Shown: positions 1 to 11,581, counted from the stretch's first letter. The stretch: DNA of 64,000 nucleotides from Allantophomopsis cytisporea (GCA_024752435.1 CP103026.1:1612001-1676000), one strand, 5' to 3'. Numbers and translations are program-made. The notes: a model not told the origin generated them from the sequence alone.

Positions 1-1837
1 CGGCATACAAGATAGTGGAGTCCAAGCATGTTCCAAGCATCTTATTGGTAACGAACAAGAGACTCAGCGATCAAGTACAGTCCTAGAAAGCGGAACCATT
101 ATCGAAGCTATCTCTTCAAATATAGATGACCGCGCTCTTCATGAACTGTATCTGTGGCCTTTTGCAGATGCTGTAAAAGCCGGTACAGCTTCGGTCATGT
201 GTAGCTACAACCGTCTCAATCAAACTCACGCCTGTCAGAACTCATCGCTTCTCAATAAGATATTGAAGAATGAGCTGGGGTTTCAAGGATACTTTATGTC
301 CGATTTCTTTGCTACACACTCAGGCGTTGATTAATTCAACGGAGGACTAGACATGAACATGCCAGAAGCGATAGATGAAGCTTCCGTTCCCTTAGGAAAG
401 AGCTTCTTCGGCGATAATATCATTGAGGCTGTTAAAAATGGAAGCATTTCGGTTAGACGTCTCGATAACATGATCCGACGAATTATGTTTCCATATTTCT
501 TGCTTGGTCAAGACCACAATTATCCGGCTGTCGATCCATCCGCGATGTACGTTCTTGCTGCTACCTATGGAGTCAGGTATTCTCAAGAGAAAGCAGCCAT
601 CAATGTGCGTGTACAGCACACAGACTTGATTCGAAACGTTGGTGCTGCAGGTACAATTCTGTTGAAAAATGTCAACTCAATACTGCCTCTCCAGTCATAG
701 ACATAGGAGTTTTTGACAATGATGCCCCAGACCCAACGGATGGTTTCACATGGCCTTCGGGAAATAATATCAATGGACTCGAAATTGGAGCTCTTGATGT
801 AGGTGGAAGGTCAGGCTCGGGTCGACACACAAGTATTATATCTCCTCTGGAGGCCATCAAAGCGAAAGCGAAAGCTCAGCTCATAAGGGCTCGCGTACAA
901 TACATCACCGACAATGCCATCATTAGTGCCAACGACTTCCGTAGTATATATCCCACACCCGAAGTGTGCCTTATCTTTATCAAGACATTCTCCAGTGAAG
1001 GGTTTGACCGTGTCACATTTGATGCGGATTGGCATTCAACACAGATTGTGGAGAACGTTGCTGGCTTTTATTCGAATACAGTTGTGATAACACACTCTGC
1101 TGGGGGTGAATACAATGCCGTGGGCCAGAAATCCCGATTTGACAGCTCTTCTGGCTGCCCATTATCCTGGAGAGCAGAGTGGTAACTCAATTGTCGATAT
1201 CCTCTGGGGGAATTCTAATCCTACTGGCAAGCTCCCATACACAATTCCATATGATGAAGGAGACTATGATGTTCCGATTGTCAACCTGAGCACAGTAAAT
1301 AGGCCAAACTCGTGGCAATCTGACTTCACTGACGGACAGTTCATCGATTATCGCCTCTTCCATGCAAAGAACATTACACCGCTCTACGAATTTGGCTTTG
1401 GTCTTAGCTATACAACTTTCGACTTGATAACACCATTGAAAATAATCAAGCGTCATCAAGTTATATCACAAGCACCTGATGATTCCAAAGGTATAGTCCC
1501 AGGTGGAAATCCCGATCTATGGACGCAGCTGTTAAGCACTACAATTTCTGCGAAGAACACAGGTCTGGTCCCTGGGGCTTCTGTCGTAAAATTGTATGCT
1601 TCGCTACCACAGGATTCCATTCCAGCCGGAACGCCTCTGAAGGTGCTACGAGGGTCCAAGAAGGTCTATCTTGAGCCTGGAGACACACCAAATGTGCATT
1701 TCCACTTGACAAGACGAGACCTTAGTTATTGGGAGACGGCAAGTCAAAAGTGGCACCTACCTTATGGTAGTATAACTCTTCTTATATGCCTCAGTTCGAG
1801 AGATATCCTCCAAGAAGCTGTTGTAGAAGTGTTATAG
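1..1837 (+). pseudogene. GH3 beta-glucosidase-like pseudogene, 5' part outside window
   Basis: Reads as the catalytic and C-terminal parts of a glycoside hydrolase family 3 beta-glucosidase. From base 2 the frame holds GH3 landmarks: KHLIGNEQE, MCSYNRLN and the nucleophile segment MSDFFATHSG (Asp at bases 302-304). That frame is cut by TAA at 332-334, just before GGLDMNMP, and continues open from 335 to 700. The homologous reading then moves to another frame at about 697 (IGVF-like IDIGVFDNDAPDPTDG) and returns to the first frame inside a run of five G at 1102-1106 (then NTMPWARNPDL). The rest, to 1837, carries the GH3 second domain (PGEQSGNSIVDILWG) and a fibronectin III-like end (VLRGSKKVYLEPGDT). 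No splice consensus removes the stop or the shifts. Seen directly: stop and shifts; inferred: loss of function. Assembly error at the G run is possible for one lesion only. Confidence 0.82.
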
Positions 1838-3062
1838 CCCACTTTGCTTTCAATTTCTTGTATGCAAGATACTCCTAGAAAACCGCTCAAAGTTACCATT
1901 GGTTTCGAAATAGTAGTGAGGCTCAGATGTCAAATAGAGATTACTTCAGTAGATGCCATAAGAAAACTTCTCCGTGCGGTATCAAGCTTGATGTATCTAA
2001 TTGACTGATCTCAAGTCCCCAGTTCTCACAAAAATTGGAACATACCATAAATGATGTAACTGAGAAGCACACTTACCGTATAGCAATGACATCCAGCTAC
2101 GTATAATGCCCATATGATCCTGAATGTTATGGTTCCTACCACTCAATAAACACTTTATTATAATATAAAATATACTTGTAACCTCCATCGATAAACTACT
2201 TTTAGAGTATAAAATTTTACCCTGTACAGTATTCTAGATCAATGTTGTACTATAACCATTGATTTCTCTTGAGTATTAATTGATGATACCTCCTCTTCAA
2301 AACCTCCTCAGTATGTGGTATCAGGTTTAAAGCGTGTCTTATAACAAGTTCGTTAAAATAAACTATATGGATGTTAGATTTGACTTTGATACTAACCTTA
2401 CTAGCATTATCTTTGCGTTGTATTATCTTCAGCCTATCATCACCACATTAGTACTAGGATAAGTCAGACTGAATATAAATACGTAATAGTAAGTAGAGGG
2501 GTATATGCCATATCTTCGCTGAGTCGAGCTACATACGTACTTGGGAGCTTTGTAGAGTTTAATGTTCACCAAACCTATATGGCATGTCTAAGAAGCCTCA
2601 ATATCAACCGGTATTAACACCTAAAGACAAAACTATACAGACCTATAGCAGAATTAGACACCGTCTTTCCGTACCAAAACTGAAGTTATTCACAGCCGCG
2701 GACAATTTATTGATGTCACCCTGCATGAACACCGCAAATAATCCCAGTAAGCGATAGATAATCTTCATCACCACACCCCGCACCTTCACACCAAGATGGT
2801 AAGACGTCAAAAAATCTTCACGCAGATCCTAAGGCAGCAGATAAAACAAGATTTAAAACAAAATCTGGCCCATTGAAAGGTTGGTGGGAAACCCCAGTTC
2901 TAGGAAAATAGCTGAGCCCCGCAGCAAGCGCATGAAGGACATCGTTGGGGGCCGAAAACAAGCAGCGGTGAGAAGCATAAAAGCAAAGCAAGTCCTCGAA
3001 CCCCAATTTTGCAATCCACAGAATCCATACGTCTCAAGTTCGCGCAACGACAGCAAGCAACA
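1838..3062. other. AT-rich intergenic, no gene seen
   Basis: About 1.2 kb of AT-rich sequence between the GH3 relic and the HeLo gene. No coding frame with protein-like composition was found on either strand. The last 200 bases are less AT-rich and probably hold the promoter and leader of the HeLo gene. Confidence 0.6.
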
Positions 3063-4676
3063 ATGGCAGAAGCGCTCGGCACGGCGCTCACGATCGTGGG
3101 CGTTCTAGGGCATGTTTTTGAAGGCTGTATAAAAGCGTACGCGCTGTTTACTGAAGTCAACAATTTCGGGCGGGATACAGACAGATTAGTATGCAAGATC
3201 CGTATTGAGGAGATGCGATTGCTCGTCTGGGGCCGCGAGTGGGGGATTACAGAAGGGCGACTGGAGGCACATCTGCAGGCGGAAACCATACGAGGCAATG
3301 AGAAGTTGGGGGAGCTGGCGATGCAAATTTTGACGGAGTTGTACAAGACAATCACGGACTTTAGTCGATTGGAGGAGAAATATGGGTTCACGAGGGTGGA
3401 GGGCGAAAAGAAGAGGGAGGGTATGAGCAGGTTTGCCAATGATCTACATCTCAAGGCGAGATGGGTGATTGGCGATAAGGAGAAGTTCGGTGTTTTCCTG
3501 GAGGATTTAAAAGATTATAATGATGGATTGGAGCAGTTGTTCCCTCCTTCTAGATTGCCCACGTTGCACAGATCATGGACAAATGAGCTACTGGAAACTG
3601 CGGAGAGAGATTTAGGAGAGCTGGGTTTATTGGAAAGCGCATCCGACGGAGTTTATACGCAGCTGAATCACTCGGCAGGCTTGAAGAAGCTTAAAATCAA
3701 CATGGATGATGCACCAGCAAAGGCATTTAAACCAACATATTCTCTGAAGTTGCCGAGAAGTACTTTATCGATATCTGACAAAGATTCAAAAAGAAGTCAA
3801 GGAACATATCAGACGCAAACACACCCGGACGCTCGAGAAGTTCTTGTCGAATGGGTGGAATACGATAAACAAGACGTTGATGCAAGATTCACCCATGTAA
3901 GACGAATTGATGACATGGCTAGAATGATTCACAGTGCATCCGAACGACATCCAGACTTGCACACACTCAATTGTCTCGGTTACACTGATTGCACAGCTAC
4001 AAATCGTTATGGACTTGTATATGCAGCCCCCAAGGCATCCTTCTCGAGTCTCAATGCTCTAATAACGAGCAATGATCTGAAAACACCAGATCTAGGTGAT
4101 AGATTTGACCTAGCCCATTCTCTTGCGATTGCACTGTGGTCTCTCCATTCTCTAGACTGGCTTCATAAGTCAGTCTGCAGCAACAATATCTTGTTTTTCC
4201 CCTCAGCATTCTCTAGTGCAGCTCATGGCGCTACTGCGACTGCCGCCATGGTGCCAGATATCTCTTATCCATATTTGATAGGATTTGAGTCGTCGAGACC
4301 CAACGATTTGGGCGACATGTCTGTGGCCTCGAAAAATCCGGCAGCAGCAGAAATCTATCGGCATCCCAGTTCGCTGGGTGGTCTGGATCGACAACGATAC
4401 TGTAAAGCTTTTGATATATATAGCCTTGGACTTGTTCTTCTGGAGATAGGATTGTGGAAAACTTTGCGAACGTACTACAAAAGCCATTACTCTGCGCATA
4501 AGTTTCGTGATAGGGTGGTACTCTCGGCATTAGTTCCTGGGTTGAGCAGCAAGACAGGGAGACGCTATAAGGAAGTAGTGGAGAAGTGCCTATTGGCCAA
4601 GGAAAGTATGACCAGCTTTGAAGCAGGTCAACTGATGGAGTCGATAGTAGGAGCCTTAGAAGGACTGCGGGTGTAA
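3063..4676 (+). CDS. HeLo-domain protein with C-terminal pseudokinase
   Basis: Intronless, 537 aa from the ATG at 3063; an open stretch upstream lacks a better start, and MAEALGTALTIVGVLGHV is the usual beginning of a HeLo (prion-inhibition and propagation) domain. The HeLo region spans roughly residues 1-215 and is helical, as in HET-S, where it is the membrane-attacking toxin module. Residues about 260-537 are kinase-like: LHKSVCSNNILFF matches the catalytic loop and DIYSLGLVLLEIG matches subdomain IX. The catalytic loop HRDLKPEN is HKSVCSNN (residues 368-375), so the catalytic Asp and the Lys are absent and only the final Asn stays; the DFG motif is GFE (407-409). It should be catalytically dead. 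By family it is probably a cell-death or incompatibility effector gated by the pseudokinase; the ligand is unknown. Its stop lies 34 bp from the stop of the convergent regulator gene. Confidence 0.85.
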   Translation: MAEALGTALTIVGVLGHVFEGCIKAYALFTEVNNFGRDTDRLVCKIRIEEMRLLVWGREWGITEGRLEAHLQAETIRGNEKLGELAMQILTELYKTITDFSRLEEKYGFTRVEGEKKREGMSRFANDLHLKARWVIGDKEKFGVFLEDLKDYNDGLEQLFPPSRLPTLHRSWTNELLETAERDLGELGLLESASDGVYTQLNHSAGLKKLKINMDDAPAKAFKPTYSLKLPRSTLSISDKDSKRSQGTYQTQTHPDAREVLVEWVEYDKQDVDARFTHVRRIDDMARMIHSASERHPDLHTLNCLGYTDCTATNRYGLVYAAPKASFSSLNALITSNDLKTPDLGDRFDLAHSLAIALWSLHSLDWLHKSVCSNNILFFPSAFSSAAHGATATAAMVPDISYPYLIGFESSRPNDLGDMSVASKNPAAAEIYRHPSSLGGLDRQRYCKAFDIYSLGLVLLEIGLWKTLRTYYKSHYSAHKFRDRVVLSALVPGLSSKTGRRYKEVVEKCLLAKESMTSFEAGQLMESIVGALEGLRV

Positions 4677-4710
4677 TGACAGATTTCAATATGATAAAAG
4701 TTACAATCGC

Positions 4711-6098
4711 TCATGGAATGATGAGTTCCTTCATAGCAATCTTGGCAGCTTCCAACACTTTTGTGCATAATCTATCCTTTTCGGATGGACATGGCGGGAG
4801 GTTAGGATCAAGTCGAAGATCCTCGCGCATGCGTGCAATAGTTTTATGGCGCTCGTTGCAAACAGCCTCCATCTGAACAACCAGATCTTTCAGACCAGCA
4901 ATTGGCAACATTTCAGTAGACCCATAGACATCCCAACGAAGCATAGCACGCAGCATTGTGCGCCAAGTGCTTGGTGGCATGTTGTTCAAGTCCATATTAT
5001 CTGCCGGGCAGCATTCGGAAGTATCCCCCATCTCTGGAGGTACTTCGTAGTCCTCCGTGTTAAAGGACATTTTCATGCCCATCAAAGACGCCGTATTGGC
5101 TTCACAGTCTACCATCTGGATAATTCTCTTGTACCCATCAGCAATGGCAGGAATCAGGGTGCCTAACATCATGAAATTCTATTTACGTATTAGCTTATTT
5201 CTGAAACATCGTTATACACCGTCCAACAAATCAATGCTGGCTATGAGCAGAGACCTACTTGAAGTACGCAGGACAGGGATAGCAACTAACCTGGAAGCCT
5301 CGAATAGGTGGCATTGCACCATATACTATGTCCACAGGAATATCTTTTTCGACACACTGAGGACAATTTATAGCTGCCTGAGCGGATAAAGTTGCACGAC
5401 GAACAGTAGCTAGAGCGAGAGGTATTGTGTTAGGAAGCTCCTGCAATGAAGCCAGAGCAAGGTACAAAGATGCAAGACAGCTGCACTTTTCTTGTTGAAC
5501 ATGATTGTTGTGTTCAAGACCGGGCCAAATGTTCAAGTCTGGAGGGGTATCTCGAGGTGTACTGTCAAGTTCGGGAACAGTGTCAGGAACGGATTCCTCT
5601 GTTGCATGTGTGAAATCGATTGTAGGCATCAAATCGCGGTCCCCAAAGTGCCATACTACTCGACCATCATCTCTGACCGTAAATGCATTCTCATGGCGCA
5701 AATGGTCAGCGACTCCAAGAGGCAGTGTGACCTCTGTCGAGGTCCCGAAACCTGCATCAACACTGACAGAATCCTCAAAGCTGGGGCTGATATCATCTGG
5801 GCTTAAATCGAGTACTTTGACATGTTTATCAGTATTTTCCTCAACGCATTGTTTTTTTCGTGGGCGTCCCATTGGCTTCTGCTCCGAATAGTGACAGGGG
5901 ACGTTCTTTCTAATGCATCGCGAGCATCCAGTTGCTTCCTTCGTACAGGCTAATTTTCGAGACCCTGAAAAAGAGTTAGGTCCCTCTTGAAGATCGAAAA
6001 CAAGAGAGGTACGGCTTACTGCACTCATCGCACGCCTGACGCTTCGACACATTCGTATTGGGGACTGCGTCCATCCGGGTGGTTGCTACTGAAGCCAT
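4711..6098 (-). CDS. Zn2Cys6 transcription factor with AflR-type C-terminal domain
   Basis: Three exons: 6098-6020, 5964-5291, 5178-4711; introns of 55 and 112 nt with GT-AG ends. The joined product is 406 aa. The first intron lies inside the zinc cluster: exon 1 ends after CDEC and exon 2 supplies SRKLAC. The cluster reads C-x2-C-x6-C-x6-C-x2-C-x6-C (Cys 23, 26, 33, 40, 43, 50), followed by a basic MGRPRKK stretch like an AT-hook. The middle is acidic. The C-terminal half (CSCLASLYLAL, then MMLGTLIPAIADGYKRI across the second splice) resembles the aflatoxin-regulator domain found in AflR-like factors. Nuclear DNA binding is expected from the family. No biosynthetic cluster is visible beside it, so its targets are unknown; the convergent neighbour is the HeLo gene and the divergent one is ERB1. 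Confidence 0.85.
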
Positions 6099-6808
6099 CG
6101 TCTAGATTATGATAGTCGTACTTCTGGATGTATTTGGAAAATGTGACGATAAAAAGAGTCTCCACCAGAATCTCAGTGAAATATTCAATCAAAGGGTTCA
6201 CCACGCATGCGGCTTTCGTTCAGGCCTCGAGGCTGTGAGACAGACAGTGATGCTTTCGGACTCTGACTTGTCAAGGACGAAACAAGCCACGTCTTTCAGA
6301 TTCATATGATGAAGTGGTTGATGATATTAGGAAAGAGAAGGATAGTTTATAATAAGTAACCAGGGACGACATTCAAATCAATGATGAGAGCTTATGAAGA
6401 TCTGTGAGGGGGGGACTTAAGGTCTAAACTGTAGTTGGCACTATGACTCTCTATGTACGTAGTACGTGAAAGGGCTCGCGCATGGTAGAATGAGAGAGAC
6501 GAGAGACGAGAGACAGAGAGAACAAATAAAATGGAATGCCCAAGGCCACACCACCAAAACAACGTCAATTTGTGTTAGGCAGCCAGATTTGCTTACGAAA
6601 CTCACAGGTGGGAGAGAAAAGCAAGAAGATTCAGAAGAGTTGAGTGGGTGCAGCCTTTGCGGGTCAAAGCATCGGCGAATCGGTCTCTTGGCCGTAGAAA
6701 AGACGCTAAGATAAGGATTCCAATCGAAGTTCTCTGATTTTGACACTGAGAAATTTCTCGTGAGCAGAGCTGCTGCCCCAGGACAACCACCGATAATTTC
6801 GCAAAATT
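6099..6808. other. Divergent promoter region
   Basis: About 710 bp between the start codons of the AflR-type regulator (left) and ERB1 (right). It has a purine-rich repeat-like run at about 6488-6520 and a G tract near 6409. No coding sequence supported. Confidence 0.5.
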
Positions 6809-9180
6809 ATGGCTCCAAGTACAACACAACGAAAGCGCAAGGCCGTTGTGCGCGACGATCCTGTAATCTCCTCGGATGCTGAGAGCGATGGAGAATTTGG
6901 CGATGGAATGCTCGAAGGAATTTTATCGCAGAGTGAGGACGACTCCGACGACGACAGCGCCGATGAGAACGACAGCGACATTGAAGAGGACGATGAAGAG
7001 GACCTGAACAGCGATGAGATACCATCTGAGAGCGAAGAGGATGCAGAGGCCGCAAAGGAATCTAATGCACTTGTGCAAAGAGCGAAAGCATCCCAGGATG
7101 CGCTGGATGAAGACGACGATAAACCCAACTACAGAGTCGAAACAGATGCAAATGGAGGAGAGCGATATGTTTACAGCGAGATCGATCCAGTCTATGATTC
7201 TGATGACTCCGATGCTCCAGAAACTACAAACACAATTGGTAACATTCCTCTCAGTTTTTACGACTCTTACCCTCATATTGGATACGACATCAATGGCAAG
7301 AAAATTATGCGACCTGCCAAGGGCGAGGCTTTGGATGCTCTTCTTGACAGCATCGACGTACCAAAGGGGTGGACGGGTCTCACAGATCCTGCGACGGGTA
7401 AGCCTTTGAACCTGAGCCAGGATGAGCTTGAAGTCCTCCGCAGAATTCAGATGAACGAGATGCCAGAAGATGGCTATGATCCATATCCTGTAAGTAAAAT
7501 TTTCTCTTTTTCTCTTTTATCGAATGCAAAGGCTAATAATTGTAGGATATGGTGGAATACTTCTCTGGTGTTCAAGAAATTATGCCATTGAGTGCAGCAC
7601 CTGAACCCAAACGACGATTCCTTCCATCCAAACATGAACAAAAACGCATTATGAAGATTGTTCGAGCTATCAGAGAGGGCAGAATTGCTCCTTACAAGGC
7701 ACCGGAAGAGCGTGAGAAGGAAGAGGAAGAAGAGGTGCATTACGATATTTGGCAAGATGAGCAGCCTCGACCAGATCACGTAATGAACATTCCAGCTCCA
7801 AAGGCTGCGCCTCCAGGATATGATTTGAGTTACAACCCTCCACCAGAGTATCTCCCATCAAATGCCGAGAAGAAGGCTTGGGAGAACACCGACCCAGAGG
7901 ATCGCGAAAAGGAATACCTTCCAACTGGATTCGATGCTTTACGAAAGGTGCCAGCCTACGACAAGTTTATCAAGGAGCGATTTGAGCGATCTCTGGATCT
8001 TTACTTGGCTCCAAGAGTGCGTAAGAACAGACTTAACATTGATCCGGCATCACTTCTTCCAAAGCTTCCACGACCAGAAGAGCTTAAACCATTCCCCACC
8101 GTTTGCGCAACCTTATTCCGTGGCCACGAAGGACGAGTCCGAAGTTTGGCGATTGATCCATCCGGCCTTTGGCTTGCTACTGGTGGTGATGATGGTACCG
8201 TTCGTGTATGGGAGCTGTTGACCGGTAGACAAGTGTGGAGTGCTAACATTGGAGGAGAAGATGAGGAGGCCGTTAATGTTGTTAGATGGAGACCAGGAAA
8301 GGACGTATTGATTCTCTCTGCAGCAGCAGGCGAGGATATCTATCTCCTTGTACCACCGGTTGTGGACCCAGAGGTCGAAGCAGCAAGCAGAGAGGTCCTG
8401 GATGCTGGATTTGGATACGCCACGAACGCACAACCAACCCTCACTGCACACGGACAAAAGAAGGAACCCGTTGCCAAGTGGACTCGTCCAGGTACTAAAT
8501 TGGAGGATGAGGGTGTTCTTATCAAAATCACTGTTAGATCGACAGTCAAGGTCATCAGCTGGCACAGACGAGGAGATTTCTTCTCCACAGTATCTCCAAC
8601 CGCCCAAAAGAGTGCTGTTGCCATCCACACCCTCTCGAAACATCTCACACAAATTCCTTTCCGTCGCTTACCTGGTCTTCCTCAATCCGTACAATTCCAT
8701 CCTTCCAGACCACTTTTCTTCGTTGCTACGCAAAGATCTATTCGAAGCTACGATCTCCAAAAGCAAGAGCTTGTCAAGATCATTCAGCCTGGAGCCCGCT
8801 GGATTTCCTCCTTCGATATCCACCCAGGCGGAGATAATTTGATTGTTGGGTCCTACGATAGACGCCTCCTGTGGCACGATCTTGATCTCTCCACCCGTCC
8901 GTACAAGACCATGCGATTCCACCAGAAGGCTATTCGTGCTGTCAAATACCACAAGGGAGGCTTCCCACTGTTTGCTGATGCCTCTGATGACGGAAGTCTC
9001 CAGATCTTCCACGGAAAGGTTGTTTCTGATCTCATGGAGAACGCTACTATCGTGCCCGTAAAGGTGCTCAAGGGACACAAAGTTAAGAACGCGCTGGGAG
9101 TAATGGATGTAGACTGGCATCCAAAGGAACCATGGTGTGTGAGTGCGGGTGCGGATGGAACTTGTAGGTTATGGATGTGA
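6809..9180 (+). CDS. ERB1: Ribosome biogenesis protein Erb1 (BOP1 homologue)
   Basis: Two exons, 6809-7489 and 7546-9180, with a 56-nt intron (GTAAGT, GGCTAATAAT branch region, TAG). Product 771 aa; the yeast protein is of similar size. The first 120 residues are very acidic with Ser/Asp/Glu tracts, followed by the BOP1 N-terminal domain (YDSYPHIGYDINGKKI; GKPLNLSQDELEVLRRIQ; MVEYFSGVQEIMPLS; FLPSKHEQKRIMKIVRAIREG). WD40 repeats start near residue 413 (LFRGHEGRVRSLAIDPSG, then LATGGDDGTVRVWELLTG) and run to the last residues (SAGADGTCRLWM). Erb1 works with Ytm1 and Nop7 in the nucleolus and is needed for 27S pre-rRNA processing and 60S subunit formation. Start choice: AAAATTATGG context and agreement with the family N terminus. 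Confidence 0.97.
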
Positions 9181-10990
9181 TCCCTTACTCATAGCATGGC
9201 GTTTTCGCTGGGCGTTTTATAAAATGTGCTGTTTAGTTGCCTATAGGTAGAGGTTAAATAAAATAAATGGTGTTCATCGCTCGATTTACCCTGCGTGCGC
9301 CTTGCGTTCTACCTTGCAAGGCATATAAGCTTTACTAATGGGCGTTTGGTCCCAAACCCCGGGTTATGACTTGTCACTTGAGCCTCTTTTGATGTTTTGT
9401 GATATCATAGCCACAACAAATATATATTGCAAGCATGCGATATCGGCAACGTGCTGTCAAGGCTCTGGCAATCATGATCATACATTTTCTCAAACCGTCC
9501 TAAGTGCTCTATTTCGAATTGATTGTTGTTGCTCTTGTTCTTGTCTGGCGCCCGGCGGCGATCTCCGAAAGATTTGAGCCTTCTCTTCACATGCTTTTAC
9601 AATATCAGCACGCAAGTAACCCACCAGCTTCAGTACGTACATCACCACAAGGGTTCTACCTACTGTACCTACCTAGGTATCGACCCCATATCCTGTCAGC
9701 CTTGCTGATCAATACTACCCCCCTTAGGTACCTTACAAAATGCGGAATTCATAAAATGATGCCTAAAGCCGTACATATCCGCAAATTGGATATCATATTG
9801 CGATTATGGACGAGGCTGGCAGACGTCACGACTATCATGGGACTCATCGATCTCCATATCAGTCTATTGGTCTTCTCTTCACTTGTACTTGTACAACGTT
9901 GTGTACAACATTGGGCACAAAGCACTTCACGACAGGCAGCAACATGGGAATCTCAAAGACTTCACAGATAAGGAGGATGGCATTATCTACTACCTAAACA
10001 TACCCAGAGTGATCTGGCAAGGTATCGTGTGCTCGCACAACCGTGATAACATCACAAATGAGCGATTCGAAGTCTGAATACTGGGGAATCAGATGTCATT
10101 TTAAGCCGGTTGGAAGCGTGCATAACCTGGCCTCGGTATGCCAATGCTGACAAAAGCTTAATTGACGAAAAGACCCCTACCATTCATCTCCAGATGCTCT
10201 GGGGTACATTCTCAATAATTATGGGCACTGTATGGAATTTGGGTGTTCTGCAAGAGCTGTGCCATGGATCATACCCAGTGACACTGCTCGTCATAGCTCG
10301 CCTATATCATAACATGCCCTCCGCATCCGTTCTCCCCCGAAGAATAGGTATCAACTAAATGATATACTGTGAGGCTGTGGAGTCGGGCCACCGGCATCCT
10401 CTTTCCGGGATCTGGTAGGTTGGTCTGGGTCTTTTTCCGCGAATTCCAATGGGTTCCCAATCTTCGAACATCTGCCAGAGACTGGGATGTTGAAATTGGG
10501 TTTGAATCGAGCCCGATATTCGGTCTATTTTACCCAGGCATATGACTCTTTTTGTGCTCCATTGGGATCGCAACTCCGATAGATGTAATCGATAATGATA
10601 GATGGATGATAAGTATTGGAGCTGCCTCCGGTCTTTCTTTTCTTTAACTTTCAACAAGTAGCTCGAGCATAAGTACTGCCAGCTTCAACAATTTATAATT
10701 CTTCTTTGATACCTCGAGTGAAGCCTTTGAACTACTTTGCGCTTCACAATATCAGATATCATCTACAAAATTACAGCTTATCTTCCATACCAGATCCATC
10801 TGTTTATCAAACATACGATTGTGCTGTCCTATCTTGATACAATCCCATCCTCCAAACTGTCGTCGCTATTAATGACATACGTCTTATCCACTGTCCACTA
10901 CCCGATGTGAGGCATAACCCAATCCAAGAGAATTTCAAGCATAGCTAATCAATAGCCAGCCGGTCTTCCATACTTGCCACCCCATACAAA
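9181..10990. other. Intergenic region, no gene seen
   Basis: About 1.8 kb. Short open frames on both strands (for example 9504-9971) have no recognisable motif, no consistent splice pattern and odd composition. The final 300 bases are pyrimidine-rich and probably contain the leader of the next gene. Confidence 0.5.
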
Positions 10991-11581
10991 ATGGCATCCA
11001 ATCCAGAGGTCACAACCCCTGCTCCTGATTTCGAGCAATGGGAATGCCCCATCTGCAATAGACCCATATCTCAGGACCGTCCTCCTGTGCTAAACCTCGA
11101 TAACTGCAGCTGTCCCGACACCGCTACCTCCAGCACCGACACAGACTCCATTAATCTTAACGACCACTCCCAAGAGCCACACCTGCCCTCATCTAATTTC
11201 AATTCGCCTTCCATAATGTCTGCTCCCTCGGCCCAGTCTTCCTCCAGCTTCCTACCAATCAGCTCTCCAAAGGCTTTCTATGATTCCGACGATTCTGCCA
11301 CCGGTCTACCCTTTTCACTGCAGCGCTATCTGTACAACCAGCCCCAAGAAGACCCTGCTATGCTTGCTCCTCCCGAAAAGGATAATGTCCTTTCACCGGG
11401 TGCGTTTGAAGTCACGGGCAGCTTGTGTGCTACTGGGAAGGCAAGCTTGGAAGGTAGTCTGGAGAGTAGCAGAGGGAGCTTCAAGACTTTGGGTATCAGT
11501 GGGGAAATCATTGGTGTTGGTGGATGGGCAGGTAATCAGAGGATGCCCGAAAATCTTCAGGAGTTCGAGGGGGAGGCTTGA
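10991..11581 (+). CDS. Hypothetical Ser/Pro-rich protein with CPIC motif
   Basis: Intronless 196-aa frame starting in a good context (ACAAAATGGC). I do not recognise a family. Near the N terminus is WECPICNRPIS, followed about 20 residues later by NCSCPD, so four Cys could bind one zinc ion, as in degenerate RING or zinc-ribbon starts; no His or further Cys pairs complete a known finger. Residues 50-110 are rich in Ser, Thr, Asp and Pro and look disordered. The C-terminal 60 residues are Gly/Ser-rich with repeated GS and LEGSLESS motifs and resemble no catalytic domain. It stands alone between ERB1 and a peroxidase gene. That it is a real gene is supported by ATG context, codon-like composition and length; expression is unproven. 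Confidence 0.55.
   Translation: MASNPEVTTPAPDFEQWECPICNRPISQDRPPVLNLDNCSCPDTATSSTDTDSINLNDHSQEPHLPSSNFNSPSIMSAPSAQSSSSFLPISSPKAFYDSDDSATGLPFSLQRYLYNQPQEDPAMLAPPEKDNVLSPGAFEVTGSLCATGKASLEGSLESSRGSFKTLGISGEIIGVGGWAGNQRMPENLQEFEGEA

Noticed and set aside
332..1106. Introns as an explanation for GH3 frame breaks
   Set aside because: No GT-AG pair near 332, 697 or 1102 removes the lesions without cutting conserved GH3 residues.
2900..3454. 184-codon minus-strand frame
   Set aside because: Antisense to the HeLo coding start; Cys/Ser/Arg-rich composition and no motif.
8113..8652. 179-codon minus-strand frame
   Set aside because: Antisense to the WD40 part of ERB1; shadow.
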